A stretch of 64,000 nt of DNA from Ruminococcus sp. (GCF_019423705.1 NZ_JAHZAX010000004.1:124001-188000), one strand, 5' to 3'; positions 30,688 through 40,181 are shown, counted from the stretch's first letter. A program made the numbers and translations. Notes: generated by a model from the sequence alone, not told the origin.

Positions 30688-31173
30688 ATGCTGAGTTTGG
30701 ATCTGAGTTTGCTTTGGACGATAGTAAATCTGCTTGTCCTTTATCTGCTCCTTAAAAAGTTCCTTTTCAAGCCCGTCTGCAAGATGATGGACGAAAGAAC
30801 AGCCAAGATACAGGGCGACCTTGACGGCGCTGCGCAGGCAAAGGCTGACGCCGAAAAGATGAAAGCCGATTATGAGGCCGAGATCGCCGACGCACACAGT
30901 CAGGCTGTTGAGATAACCAACAAGGCAAAGGAAAGAGCAGGCAAGGAATGTGATCTTATGATCGAGAATGCAAGAGCAGAGTCGGCAAAGATCATAAAGG
31001 ACGCTGAAAAGTCCATTGCCAATGAAAAGGAAAGAGCTCTTGACGACGCTAAGTATCAGATCGCCGATCTTGCAATGCTTGCTGCGGCGAAAGTAATAAA
31101 GAAGAATGTTGGCGGAGAGTCCGACAAGGAGACCGTTGATGATTTTCTTTCGGAGGTAGGTGCTTCTAAATGA
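30688..31173 (+). CDS. atpF: ATP synthase F0 subunit b
   Basis: 161 residues. One N-terminal membrane helix (LLWTIVNLLVLYLLLKKFLF) and a long charged coiled coil rich in Ala, Lys, Glu, the peripheral stalk. GAAAGGAG upstream. Its end overlaps the delta start by 4 nt. Confidence 0.95.
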   Translation: MLSLDLSLLWTIVNLLVLYLLLKKFLFKPVCKMMDERTAKIQGDLDGAAQAKADAEKMKADYEAEIADAHSQAVEITNKAKERAGKECDLMIENARAESAKIIKDAEKSIANEKERALDDAKYQIADLAMLAAAKVIKKNVGGESDKETVDDFLSEVGASK

Positions 31174-31676
31174 TCTTTTATCCCGAGCAGGTCTGCGGCA
31201 GGGCGCTCTTTGAGCTTTCCCCGAAAGAGGAGGACGTAAAGACCGCCGAGGCGCTTTTTGACAGCTGTGAAGAGCTTAAAGAAGTCCTTGCAAGCCCCGC
31301 TGTGGAATTTACAGAGAAGGAAAAAGTCATCGACAGGCTTTTTCCCGACGGCTTGAGAAGCTTTCTTAAAGTGATGTGCAGCTTCGGTCATATGGAGCGC
31401 ATCACGGAGATATTTGAAGCATACGAAGAAGAGCTTTTGAAGAGCAAAAATATACTTAAAGCTGATTTTTACTGCGTTTCAAGACCCGACGAAGCGCAGA
31501 TAGACAAGATAAAGGAAACGCTGAAAAAGAAGTACGGCGTTTCGGACGTTCTGCTTGATATCACGGAGGACGAAGAGCTTATCGGCGGCTACCGCCTTGA
31601 GGTGGAGGGCGTTGAGTATGACAAGAGCTTCCAAGGAATGATAAAAGCTTTGCAGAACAAGATTTCAGGGAGGTGA
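31170..31676 (+). CDS. atpH: ATP synthase F1 subunit delta
   Basis: 168 residues; links stalk b to the top of F1. The N-terminal six-helix part and the C-terminal VLLDITEDEELIGGYRLEVE with the conserved GG(Y/F)R(L/V) signature are visible. ATG overlaps the atpF stop (ATGA), so translation is coupled. Confidence 0.93.
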   Translation: MIFYPEQVCGRALFELSPKEEDVKTAEALFDSCEELKEVLASPAVEFTEKEKVIDRLFPDGLRSFLKVMCSFGHMERITEIFEAYEEELLKSKNILKADFYCVSRPDEAQIDKIKETLKKKYGVSDVLLDITEDEELIGGYRLEVEGVEYDKSFQGMIKALQNKISGR

Positions 31677-31681
31677 ACGGC

Positions 31682-33187
31682 TTGGCAGGTTCAAGCAGGA
31701 GCGATATTATCTCGGTGCTCAAAAGTGAGATACAGGACTTTGAGGCAAAGACCCAAGTAAATGAAACGGGCAGGATAATATCCATAAATGACGGTATCGT
31801 CAATGTATACGGTCTTAATCACGCAATGTACGGCGAGCTGGTGGAATTTGAAACAGGCGTCAAGGGCATAGTTCAGAATGTTGAGAGAAAAACTCTCGGC
31901 TGCGTTCTTCTTGGTTCCGATTACGGTCTGACCGAGGGTTCAAAGGTAGTGAGAACAAAGAAGAAGGCAGGCGTTGGCGTTGGCGAAAAGCTGCTTGGAA
32001 GAGTAGTTGACGCTTTGGGTGCGCCTATCGACGGAATGGGCGAGATAGAGTATGACGATTATTACCCTATCGAGCGTGAAGCCGCAGGCGTTTGCGACAG
32101 AAAGTCTGTTACAGTTCCGCTGGAAACAGGTATACTTTCCATCGACTCGATGTTCCCGATAGGAAGAGGTCAGCGTGAGCTTATCATCGGCGACAGACAG
32201 ACAGGTAAAACTTCAATTGCCCTCGATACTATTCTTAATCAGAAGGGCAAGGATATGATATGCGTTTATGTTGCTATCGGTCAAAAGGCTTCCACAGTTG
32301 CGAAGTTCGTGAGCGACCTTAAAAAGCACGGCGCAATGGATTACACCATAGTTGTTGCCGCAATGGCAAGCGACCTTGCGCCGCTCCAGTACATATGCCC
32401 TTATGCAGGCACGGCAATGGCTGAATACTTTATGGACAAGGGCAAGGACGTGCTCGTCGTTTATGACGATCTTTCAAAGCACGCCGTTGCATACAGAGCG
32501 ATGAGCTTGCTGCTCAAGCGTTCACCGGGACGTGAAGCTTATCCTGGCGACGTTTTCTATCTCCATTCAAGACTGCTGGAGCGTTCCTGCCGTCTTGACG
32601 ACGCACACGGCGGCGGTTCGATAACTGCTTTGCCGATAATCGAAACACAGGCTGGCGACGTTTCCGCATATATCCCGACGAACGTTATCTCTATCACAGA
32701 CGGACAGATATTCCTTGAGACGGAGCTTTTCTTCTCGGGCGTAAGACCTGCGGTAAATGTTGGACTTTCAGTATCCCGTGTGGGCGGTGCGGCTCAGACG
32801 AAGATAATAAAGAAGGTATCGGGCAATCTGCGTATCGACCTTGCACAGTTCAGAGAAATGGAAGTGTTCACACAGTTCAGCTCGGAGCTCGACAAGACCA
32901 CGCAGGAGCTTCTTGACCACGGCCACAGACTGGTGGAGATACTCAAGCAGCCGCTCTATCATCCTTATTCTATGCACGAGGAAGTCATTATCCTCTGCTG
33001 CGCACAGCACAAGCTTATGCTCGATGTGCCTGTTAAGGATATAAGACAGTTCACGCTTGATATGCTTTCATATTTTGAGGCAAATCACAGCGATATCATA
33101 AGCGAGATCAACGATAAGAAGGTTATGAGAGAGGAGCTTGAAGGAAAGATCGTCGCTGCGGCAAAGGAATTCAAGCAGGGAAGATAA
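31682..33187 (+). CDS. atpA: ATP synthase F1 subunit alpha
   Basis: 501 residues; non-catalytic nucleotide subunit of F1. Walker A GDRQTGKTS, the GRGQRELIIGD entry, and the VGLSVSRVGGAAQ signature. TTG at 31682 is preferred, since AGGGAGG (31667-31673) lies 8 nt before it; the GTG at 31673 is within that ribosome site. Length is normal. Confidence 0.96.
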   Translation: MAGSSRSDIISVLKSEIQDFEAKTQVNETGRIISINDGIVNVYGLNHAMYGELVEFETGVKGIVQNVERKTLGCVLLGSDYGLTEGSKVVRTKKKAGVGVGEKLLGRVVDALGAPIDGMGEIEYDDYYPIEREAAGVCDRKSVTVPLETGILSIDSMFPIGRGQRELIIGDRQTGKTSIALDTILNQKGKDMICVYVAIGQKASTVAKFVSDLKKHGAMDYTIVVAAMASDLAPLQYICPYAGTAMAEYFMDKGKDVLVVYDDLSKHAVAYRAMSLLLKRSPGREAYPGDVFYLHSRLLERSCRLDDAHGGGSITALPIIETQAGDVSAYIPTNVISITDGQIFLETELFFSGVRPAVNVGLSVSRVGGAAQTKIIKKVSGNLRIDLAQFREMEVFTQFSSELDKTTQELLDHGHRLVEILKQPLYHPYSMHEEVIILCCAQHKLMLDVPVKDIRQFTLDMLSYFEANHSDIISEINDKKVMREELEGKIVAAAKEFKQGR

Positions 33188-33246
33188 AAAAGCTAAAAGC
33201 TTACAAGCTTAGCTTATAATGCAATAGAAAGGAGGCTGCCGTCCTT

Positions 33247-34131
33247 ATGGCAGGAATGAGAGAAATAAGGGAGCGGATAGGAAGCGTCAGCGAGATCATG
33301 AAGATCACAAACGCTATGTATCTTATATCCTCCTCAAACCTCAAAAAGGCTAAGAAAAGCCTTGAAAACACGGTGCCTTACTTTGAAAAGCTCCAGTCTA
33401 CCATTCATCATATCCTCCTGCACACGCCGGAGATCGAGCACAAGTATTTCGATCAGCGTGAGGAGAAAGCCCCCGAGGACAAGATGATAGGATATATCGT
33501 CGTCACGGCGGACAAGGGTCTTGCGGGAGCGTATAACCACAACGTTCTGAAAATGGCAGAGCAGGAGCTTGCAAAGCACAAAAACACCTGTCTCTTTGTG
33601 GTGGGACAGATCGGCAGACATTATTTTTCAAGAAAGAACGTAACGATCGACGGCGAGTTTCTTTACACGGCGCAGAACCCGACCCTTTATAGGGCGAGGG
33701 CTATCGCCGAGACTGTCACCGATCTTTATGAGAGAAAATATCTTGACGAGGTGTATGTAATTTACACCAAAATGGTCAATTCAATGGATATGGAGCCTGA
33801 GATGCTCAAGCTTTTCCCGCTGGAGCGTGAGGACTTCAAAGACCCTATGCGAAAGCAGGATCACGACATCGTAACGTTCAGACCGACCCCTGAAAAGGTT
33901 TTGGATCACCTTGTTCCGAACTATATGAAGGGACTTATCTTCGGCGTGCTGGTGGAGGCATTCTCCAGCGAGCAGAACGCAAGAATGACGGCTATGAACG
34001 GAGCGACCACAAGCGCCTCTGAAATGATAAAAGATCTGTCTTTGCAATACAACCGTGCAAGACAGGCGGCGATCACGCAGGAGATCACCGAGATCGTCAG
34101 CGGTGCCAACGCTCAAAAGAACGAGAGCTAG
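33247..34131 (+). CDS. atpG: ATP synthase F1 subunit gamma
   Basis: 294 residues; central rotor shaft. N-terminal helix MAGMREIRERIGSVSEIMKI and C-terminal helix with AFSSEQNARMTAMNGATTSA, the family signature, both present. GAAAGGAGG lies about 12 nt before the ATG. Confidence 0.95.
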   Translation: MAGMREIRERIGSVSEIMKITNAMYLISSSNLKKAKKSLENTVPYFEKLQSTIHHILLHTPEIEHKYFDQREEKAPEDKMIGYIVVTADKGLAGAYNHNVLKMAEQELAKHKNTCLFVVGQIGRHYFSRKNVTIDGEFLYTAQNPTLYRARAIAETVTDLYERKYLDEVYVIYTKMVNSMDMEPEMLKLFPLEREDFKDPMRKQDHDIVTFRPTPEKVLDHLVPNYMKGLIFGVLVEAFSSEQNARMTAMNGATTSASEMIKDLSLQYNRARQAAITQEITEIVSGANAQKNES

Positions 34132-34156
34132 ACTTTCGGGAAAGGTGTAAAACGAT

Positions 34157-35554
34157 ATGGAAAAGGGAAAAATTGTTGAAATTATGGGCCCTGTTGTGGA
34201 CGTTGAGTTTGAAAGCGGAAAGCTCCCGATGATAAAGGACGCTCTCACAGTTCAGCTTGACGGAAAGACAAGGGTTATGGAAGTTGCTCAGCAGATGGGC
34301 AACAATACAGTTAGAGCAATAATGCTGGCTTCCAGCGACGGACTTGAAAAGGATATGGAGGTCACGGCAACAGGTTCGTGTATCAAAGTTCCTGTTGGCG
34401 ACGGAACGCTTGGCAGAATGTTCAATGTTCTTGGCGAGACTATCGACGGCGGCGAGGCTGTAAAGGCTGACGAATACTGGGGTATCCATAGAGAGCCGCC
34501 AAAGTTCGAAGACCAGAAGCCTGCGACGGAGATTCTCGAGACAGGTATCAAGGTCATCGACCTTCTTGCGCCTTATGCGAAGGGCGGTAAGATCGGTCTG
34601 TTCGGAGGAGCAGGCGTTGGCAAGACGGTGCTTATTCAGGAGCTTATCACAAACGTTGCCACAGAGCACGGCGGATATTCTATCTTCACGGGCGTTGGCG
34701 AGCGTTCAAGAGAGGGCAACGACCTTTGGCACGAAATGACAGATTCGGGCGTAATCAAAAAGACCGCCTTAGTGTTCGGTCAGATGAACGAACCGCCTGG
34801 ATCAAGAATGAGAGTTGCGCAGACTGGTCTGACTATGGCGGAATATTTCAGAGACAAGGAGCACCAAGACGTTTTGCTCTTTATCGACAACATTTTCAGA
34901 TTTGTACAGGCAGGTTCTGAGGTATCGGCGCTGCTGGGCAGAATGCCGTCAGCCGTTGGTTATCAGCCGACCCTTGCAAATGAAATGGGTGCATTGCAGG
35001 AGCGTATCGCTTCAACAAAGCAGGGTTCTATCACGTCTGTACAGGCAGTTTACGTTCCTGCGGACGACTTGACCGACCCAGCGCCTGCTATCACATTCTC
35101 ACACCTTGACGCAACGACGGTACTTTCAAGAAAGATCGTTGAGCAGGGCATTTATCCAGCCGTTGATCCGCTGGAATCATCATCGAGAATACTCGAGCCT
35201 GACGTTGTCGGCGAAGAGCATTACGAAGTTGCAAGAAAGACGCAGGAGCTTTTGCAGAAGTACAAGGAGCTTCAAGATATCATTTCTATCCTTGGTATGG
35301 AAGAGCTTGACGACGATGACAAGATAGCAGTTTACAGAGCGAGAAAGATACAGAAATTCCTTTCGCAGCCATTCCACGTTGCAGAGAATTTCACGGGTAT
35401 CGAGGGCAAATATGTACCGCTCAAGGAGACTATCAGAGGTTTCAAGAAGATAATCGACGGCGAAATGGACGAATATCCTGAGGCTGCATTCCTTAACGCA
35501 GGCACTATCGACGACGTTATCGAAAAGGCAAAACAGCTTGAGAGCGAGGAATAA
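34157..35554 (+). CDS. atpD: ATP synthase F1 subunit beta
   Basis: 465 residues; catalytic subunit. Walker A GGAGVGKTV, GERSREGNDLW with the catalytic Glu, the DNIFRFVQAGSEVSALLGRM stretch, and the PAVDPLESSSRI signature. The alternative DELSEED is DELDDDD-like here (MEELDDDDK). GGAAAGGTG upstream of the ATG. Confidence 0.97.
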   Translation: MEKGKIVEIMGPVVDVEFESGKLPMIKDALTVQLDGKTRVMEVAQQMGNNTVRAIMLASSDGLEKDMEVTATGSCIKVPVGDGTLGRMFNVLGETIDGGEAVKADEYWGIHREPPKFEDQKPATEILETGIKVIDLLAPYAKGGKIGLFGGAGVGKTVLIQELITNVATEHGGYSIFTGVGERSREGNDLWHEMTDSGVIKKTALVFGQMNEPPGSRMRVAQTGLTMAEYFRDKEHQDVLLFIDNIFRFVQAGSEVSALLGRMPSAVGYQPTLANEMGALQERIASTKQGSITSVQAVYVPADDLTDPAPAITFSHLDATTVLSRKIVEQGIYPAVDPLESSSRILEPDVVGEEHYEVARKTQELLQKYKELQDIISILGMEELDDDDKIAVYRARKIQKFLSQPFHVAENFTGIEGKYVPLKETIRGFKKIIDGEMDEYPEAAFLNAGTIDDVIEKAKQLESEE

Positions 35555-35575
35555 CACCGAGAGGAGCGCATTGAA

Positions 35576-36001
35576 ATGGTAAAGACATTCAAGCTTGAGA
35601 TCCTTGCCAGCGACCACGTTTTCTTTTCGGGAGAGTGCGACGAGCTGGTTTTTCCTGGACAGGACGGTTCTTTCGGAATTTTGCCGAACCACCAGCCGAT
35701 GATAACCTGCCTTAATTCGGGAGAGCTCCGATACAGGGTCGGGGACGAATGGCATTACGCCGCAGTCAGCGACGGGTTCGTTGAGATCATGCCCTCGTAT
35801 GTGACCATACTTGCGGACACGGTCGAGCGGCCAGACGAGATCGACGCAAAGCGTGCGGAGGCGGCAAAGGAAAGGGCGCAGGAACGTTTGCGCCAGAAGC
35901 AGAGCATTTCCGAATACTACCACTCGCAGGCGGCTCTCAACAAGGCTATGGCAAGGTTGAAGCTTTCAAGCAAATATACTAATCATAAGATAAATATCTG
36001 A
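35576..36001 (+). CDS. atpC: ATP synthase F1 subunit epsilon
   Basis: 141 residues; N-terminal beta-sandwich (FKLEILASDHVFFSGECDEL) and C-terminal helical hairpin (AKERAQERLRQKQ). Last gene of the operon, 21 nt after beta, followed by a terminator. Confidence 0.95.
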   Translation: MVKTFKLEILASDHVFFSGECDELVFPGQDGSFGILPNHQPMITCLNSGELRYRVGDEWHYAAVSDGFVEIMPSYVTILADTVERPDEIDAKRAEAAKERAQERLRQKQSISEYYHSQAALNKAMARLKLSSKYTNHKINI

Positions 36002-36018
36002 TATCAGCAAAGATCAGT

Positions 36019-36062
36019 AAAAAAGCGCAGCAGCGGACTTGGTTCGTTGCTGTGCTTTTTTT
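36019..36062 (+). terminator. Terminator of the ATP synthase operon
   Basis: AAAAAGCGCAGCAGC pairs with GTTGCTGTGCTTTTT across a GGACTTGGTTC loop, ending in T8. Confidence 0.85.
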
Positions 36063-36076
36063 GTGTGCAAAAAAAT

Positions 36077-36253
36077 AAGTGCGGAAAAAATTCCGCACTT
36101 CAGCTTGTTGAAAAAGTCTGACAAAAGTGGGACGTCGAGGACGCCGTCCCCTACAATTGGCGTAAATACGCTGTTTATATGTAGGGGCGAACAGCGTTCG
36201 CCCGTTATTGTGGCGTTTTTCAACAGTCTCAAGTGCGGAAAAATTCCGCACTT
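36077..36253. repeat. Duplicated AAGTGCGGAA hairpins flanking an inserted element
   Basis: AAGTGCGGAA-AAAA-TTCCGCACTT (36077-36100, 24 nt) and the same hairpin with one A less (36231-36253) lie exactly on both sides of 130-bp element copy 2. The most direct reading is a target-site duplication of a hairpin on insertion. Confidence 0.75.
36101..36230. repeat. 130-bp MITE-like element, copy 2
   Basis: CAGCTTGTTGAAAAAGTC ... TTTTTCAACAGTCTC, with the two inner hairpins described for copy 1. Differs from copy 3 at only a few positions. Confidence 0.85.
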
Positions 36254-36273
36254 ATCAATTTTTGTGTTTTCGC

Positions 36274-36380
36274 AATTCGCATTTAGCTTAGTTGAGAGCT
36301 CAATGCAATAGTTTTTTCTTTAGCGACCCTGTCCTCGGGCTACTATGTAAAGTCAACCCGTAGTCCAGACTATGCGAATT
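36274..36380. ncRNA. Possible structured RNA closed by AATTCGCAT/ATGCGAATT
   Basis: A 9-bp perfect closing stem (36274-36282 with 36372-36380) encloses about 90 nt with further small pairings (TTGAG-CT-CTCAA; GGG...CCC). GC content is higher than the surrounding AT-rich gap and there is no ORF. Strand not decidable. I do not recognise the family. Confidence 0.35.
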
Positions 36381-36387
36381 AAAAAAA

Positions 36388-37857
36388 TTAGTTTTTGATG
36401 TCGTTATCATCAAATGGGTCTCCGCATTCTGGGCAGAACTTAGGTGGGTTCTTTGGGTCTGCCGGTTCCCAGCCGCACTTGTCGCACTTGTAAAGCGGCT
36501 CTGCTGCCGGCTTTGGTTTGCCGCATTCTGCGCAGAATTTGCCCTTGTTTACTGCGCCGCAGGAACAAGTCCAGCCCTCAGGCTTCTGTGGCTTTGGCTG
36601 GCCGCAGTTTGCGCAGAACTTGCCTGTGTTCTCTGTGCCGCAAGCACAAGTCCAGCTATCAGATGTTGGCGCTGGCTTTGGCTCAGGCTTAGGCTGACCG
36701 CAGTTTGCGCAGAATTTGCCTGTGTTCGTTGCTCCGCAAGCGCAAGTCCAGCCGTCTGTCGGGGCAGCCTGCTGTGTTGGTGCTGCGGCCGGTGCCTGTG
36801 CAGGCGCTGCTTGCTGAGCGGCCTGTGCTGCTGCCTGCTGGTTCATCATCTGCTGCTGATACATTGATGCATCCATTGGCTGGCCCATCATTCCGCCTGC
36901 CATTCCCATTCCCATAAAGCCTGCCATTGCGCCGTTTGAGTTGTTGGCAGCGGCTTCTCTTGCGGTGTTTATCGACATTCTGTCCATTGCATAGAGCATT
37001 GAAGGGTCGCTTCCTGCGGTCTTGGCTTCCTGGAACTTTGCGATCCTCTTCTTGGACTCTTCATCAACGTTGAGTTCGATAGCAAGGCTTGTGATCTCAA
37101 TACCCTTGTTAGCCCACTTTTCACGGAGGGCTTCATTCATTGCGGCTGCAAGCTCATCCGGATACGCGCCAAGTTGATCGTATGGTATCTTGAGGGCAGC
37201 GATCTTTGTAAGAGCGATCTGGAACTTAGGAGTCATATCAGCCTTGAGCTGTCCGAGAACGGTTGCGCCGTCGGGACTGTCAACAGAAAGGACGGAATTT
37301 ACATTCTGAACTACGTTCTCATAGAAGTTCATTGGGTTGATGATCTGAAGCTCATACTGGCCGTGACCCTGTGCGTTAAGAGTAAGGTTCATTTCGCCGT
37401 CTCTGAAAGGTATCTTGCCGAAGCCGACCTTGTTGCCCGGGATAGGCTTGAGGTTTATGTAGATAAGTCTCATCGTGTTGAGAGACTGACCGCCTGCGGT
37501 GAATCTTCTGCCGATCTCCTTGATAGAAGCGCCGAAATCACGCCAGCCGCCGCCGAGAAGTGATGGCGCAGCCTTTGAATCGTACTTATACTGGCCTGCT
37601 GTTTCAGCAGTACCGATTACGAAATCGTGTACCTTGCCGTTTTCGATAAGAAGAGCAGCCTGATTTACGGCAACGTCAAAGCGTGAGCCGTTTGAGATAA
37701 CGCCGTCAGAAGCGTTGTTTGTTGTGCCGTTTCTCTTTACGAGCGTACCCGGCTGGCAGAGAATTTTTGTTGACATATCTTCACATCTGAAGTAATCAAC
37801 TACCTGATCGGCAAATGTTGAGCCGACTGCTGAAGTGAGCATTCTGATAAGTCCCAT
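36388..37857 (-). CDS. SPFH-domain protein with four C-terminal zinc ribbons
   Basis: 489 residues. Residues 1 to about 300 form an SPFH (stomatin/prohibitin/flotillin) region of the YdjI/virion-core type, starting MGLIRMLTSAVGSTFADQVV. A Gly/Met/Gln/Ala-rich linker (about 310-375) follows. Then four zinc ribbons, three of type WTC-x-CG-x10-CAxCG and one KCDKCGWEP...KFCPECG. Such proteins scaffold membrane microdomains. It is last in an operon with two other zinc-ribbon proteins (37991, 38775), which suggests a shared complex. The function is not established. Confidence 0.85.
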   Translation of the reverse strand: MGLIRMLTSAVGSTFADQVVDYFRCEDMSTKILCQPGTLVKRNGTTNNASDGVISNGSRFDVAVNQAALLIENGKVHDFVIGTAETAGQYKYDSKAAPSLLGGGWRDFGASIKEIGRRFTAGGQSLNTMRLIYINLKPIPGNKVGFGKIPFRDGEMNLTLNAQGHGQYELQIINPMNFYENVVQNVNSVLSVDSPDGATVLGQLKADMTPKFQIALTKIAALKIPYDQLGAYPDELAAAMNEALREKWANKGIEITSLAIELNVDEESKKRIAKFQEAKTAGSDPSMLYAMDRMSINTAREAAANNSNGAMAGFMGMGMAGGMMGQPMDASMYQQQMMNQQAAAQAAQQAAPAQAPAAAPTQQAAPTDGWTCACGATNTGKFCANCGQPKPEPKPAPTSDSWTCACGTENTGKFCANCGQPKPQKPEGWTCSCGAVNKGKFCAECGKPKPAAEPLYKCDKCGWEPADPKNPPKFCPECGDPFDDNDIKN

Positions 37858-37990
37858 AGTTTTTTATCCTTTCGTTGTTGAAATTTCGGATCAATGCGAT
37901 CTTATTGCGCATTTTGTCCGAGAGATTTTTTATAATTACGCAGAGAAGCGTTATTAATGTATGAAATTGGGTTTGTTGCCATAAACGGGT

Positions 37991-38701
37991 TTATATCACC
38001 CTGCCTATACGGCTGACTTTCCACGTTCTTTCGATAGAGCTGTGTATCTCAGCGCCGCAGTATGGGCAGACTTTATCGCCTGTGGTATCTATCGGTGCGC
38101 CGCAATGCTGGCAGATAAGGCTGACGTTTTCGCCTTGATCGCCGACGGAGAGATAATATGTATAATCGGCGTCATAGATATGCTGCGCTTTTGAGCCGTT
38201 GGTGAGATATTCCAGCGCCACTTGATATGTTACCGCTGCGACTTCAAGATTATTGCGATAGCCTGTTATCTGCGAGCGGTGTATAACGATGTTGTCATAA
38301 TGGATAGGCTTTGGGCTGGAGGCGTTATCAGCCGCTTTGGCTCTAAGCGTTTCGATAAGGGCGTTTGAGCAGCCCTCGAGATTATCTGGGGATTCTTCAC
38401 CGTTTATGACGAGAAAATGCTTATACACGGCATTTTCGATAATGCTTCTTGCAAGCTTGTCGTCAAATTCGGGGAAGTCCTTCGCCACCCTTCGCAGGAT
38501 AGTTGGGTCAACAACTGTGAAGCTCATTGGCTGGCTCATATTCTCTTCGGTGGCGTCGTTTATGGCTTTGAGGAGCCTATGTGCTCTGCCAAGTTCGCCG
38601 CCTATTTTGTTTTTTATCGAGATCGCCGTTGCGAATGCGCAGCCGACTGCCGCCACGATTATGACTAATTTTACGATAAGCGCAACTGATATACCAGGCA
38701 T
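37991..38701 (-). CDS. Membrane-anchored zinc-ribbon protein
   Basis: 236 residues. One N-terminal membrane helix (ALIVKLVIIVAAVGCAFATA), a soluble alpha/beta domain reminiscent of Tim44-like folds (about 55-185), and a C-terminal zinc ribbon CQHCGAPIDTTGDKVCPYCG. GGAGGG lies before the ATG. Middle gene of the zinc-ribbon/SPFH operon (73 nt after 38775). Not firmly recognised. Confidence 0.65.
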   Translation of the reverse strand: MPGISVALIVKLVIIVAAVGCAFATAISIKNKIGGELGRAHRLLKAINDATEENMSQPMSFTVVDPTILRRVAKDFPEFDDKLARSIIENAVYKHFLVINGEESPDNLEGCSNALIETLRAKAADNASSPKPIHYDNIVIHRSQITGYRNNLEVAAVTYQVALEYLTNGSKAQHIYDADYTYYLSVGDQGENVSLICQHCGAPIDTTGDKVCPYCGAEIHSSIERTWKVSRIGRVI

Positions 38702-38774
38702 TTTGCTTACCCTCCGTTACAAATTACAAATTATATTCCTAGATCTTTGGCTTATTGGCTTAGAAAATTGGGCT

Positions 38775-39875
38775 TTAGAATATGCCCATAAAACCGCCTA
38801 TTATGCCGATAACAAAGCCGCCTATGCCGCCGAGGAGCGAATAGAGCGCAAGCTTTGCCTTGTCGATAGGCAGGTTGCCGATGAACTTTCCTGTCTGACC
38901 GTTCATTGCAAAGAAATAGGGTTTATCCTTATATGTTGTATAAAGCAGCCAAGTTGGCAGCATTGCATATTTGGTGTCCATAATTTCGGTGTGCTTTGTA
39001 TAGTCACGGATATCGACACTGTCATAATTACAGGTCTTGCGTAGCTCGTCACGGGTGGTGTTTTCTATTCTTTCCTTTGCACGAGGGAAGCATTTCTGGC
39101 TGTCATCATCGTATCTTTCGGCGAGATATCCTGAAAGATATCCAGGATTGAAAGGCGTCAGCTCGGAATAATCGAAAGGCTCGATAGAATCCATAGCGTC
39201 ATTATCGGTCTTTGAGGAAGCGTCAACGGGGACGGCTTCAAAATCAAGCTGGCCGTCACGATAGATGTTGTAAAACTTCTTTTCTGTGTAGCGATATCCG
39301 CCGGACGTCCACGTTTTTGTATTTATGCCTTCGCCTGTAATTGAGCCTGTGCAGCCGCCGGAATAGAGCCAAAACGGGATATAAACGCCTTGCATTTTAT
39401 CGACTATCTTATCGCAGTCGAAATCCTTCGGGGTGAGAGGCTTTTTGCTGAACTGGCGGAAAGCTTCCATAACGTCCTTCTTAGGCACTTTGAATGGGAT
39501 AACGTAATCGGGGGAGAAATTGTCTATTATCTGCTCGCCCATTATAACGGCGTTGCCGCAATAAACGCAGACTGTTGCTGCTGTGGAGCGATCGGTTATT
39601 ATCTCTGCGCCGCAATGGGAGCAGGTATATTTTACAAGGTCGCTGCCGACAGTTCCGTCATTGGAAGCGCTATACTCTTCCTTATCCACCTCTTCGTGCT
39701 TTTCAACGTTGTCCTTATTGAGCTCTTCCGCTTTTTTAGCGTCGCCCCCTGCTGCTTCAAGTTCTTTGAGGGTGAACTGTCCGTCGCAATATTCGCACGC
39801 CCAGCAATTTTTTTCAGCGCTCCAAAAAAGTTCTGCGCCGCAGGTAGGGCATTTATATGAAATATTTACAGCCAT
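38775..39875 (-). CDS. Zinc-ribbon membrane protein
   Basis: 366 residues. Two zinc ribbons in the first 110 residues (CPTCGAELFW ... CEYCDG and CSHCGAEIIT ... CVYCGN), then a globular domain with IPFKVPKKDVMEAFRQFSK and GVYIPFWLYSGG, and at the end a Gly-rich membrane helix (LYSLLGGIGGFVIGIIGGFM). This layout is common in Firmicutes next to SPFH proteins (replication restart PriA-like annotations of such proteins are unreliable). AGGAGG upstream. Probably forms a membrane complex with its operon partners; inference from context. Confidence 0.7.
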   Translation of the reverse strand: MAVNISYKCPTCGAELFWSAEKNCWACEYCDGQFTLKELEAAGGDAKKAEELNKDNVEKHEEVDKEEYSASNDGTVGSDLVKYTCSHCGAEIITDRSTAATVCVYCGNAVIMGEQIIDNFSPDYVIPFKVPKKDVMEAFRQFSKKPLTPKDFDCDKIVDKMQGVYIPFWLYSGGCTGSITGEGINTKTWTSGGYRYTEKKFYNIYRDGQLDFEAVPVDASSKTDNDAMDSIEPFDYSELTPFNPGYLSGYLAERYDDDSQKCFPRAKERIENTTRDELRKTCNYDSVDIRDYTKHTEIMDTKYAMLPTWLLYTTYKDKPYFFAMNGQTGKFIGNLPIDKAKLALYSLLGGIGGFVIGIIGGFMGIF

Positions 39876-39887
39876 TTTGCGCCCTCC

Positions 39888-40181
39888 TTAATCCTTATTC
39901 AGCTTGACCTTATCGGTGGTAGTTCTGATATAGATATCACGGCGGTCGTGGAGCTTTAAGTTTGTTTTTATGTATTTATCAGCCTTTGTGGCTTTATTTT
40001 TCTGTCGGCTTTTTGATACCAGCACGCAGCCTGTTATAAGTGCGCCTATTATTGCGCAGATAAAGCCGCTGCCGATGTTGATATCGCCGCCTTCGCTGTC
40101 GGCGTATGCCATTATCGGCGTGCAGAACGTATTAAGGGAAATGAGAGCAAATCCCAATGTGCGATAGAATTTTTGCAGCAT
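39888..40181 (-). CDS. Small exported membrane protein (97 aa)
   Basis: Signal-like start (MLQKFYRTLGFALISLNTFC ... PIMAYA), a short polar loop, one membrane helix (GFICAIIGALITGCVLVS) and a basic cytoplasmic tail. ATG at 40181 is chosen for GGAGGAGA 3-4 nt further upstream. First gene of the zinc-ribbon/SPFH operon, 12 nt before the next gene. Function unknown. Confidence 0.6.
   Translation of the reverse strand: MLQKFYRTLGFALISLNTFCTPIMAYADSEGGDINIGSGFICAIIGALITGCVLVSKSRQKNKATKADKYIKTNLKLHDRRDIYIRTTTDKVKLNKD

Noticed and set aside
36039..36311. ORFs with the same peptide (SDKSGTSRTPSPTIGVNT) near 9249, 36039 and 43345
   Set aside because: They come from the 130-bp element copies themselves; no start signals and no conserved ends outside the repeat.
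38775..39875. PriA-like replication protein label for the zinc-ribbon gene
   Set aside because: Only zinc ribbons are shared; there is no helicase domain and there is a membrane helix at the end.
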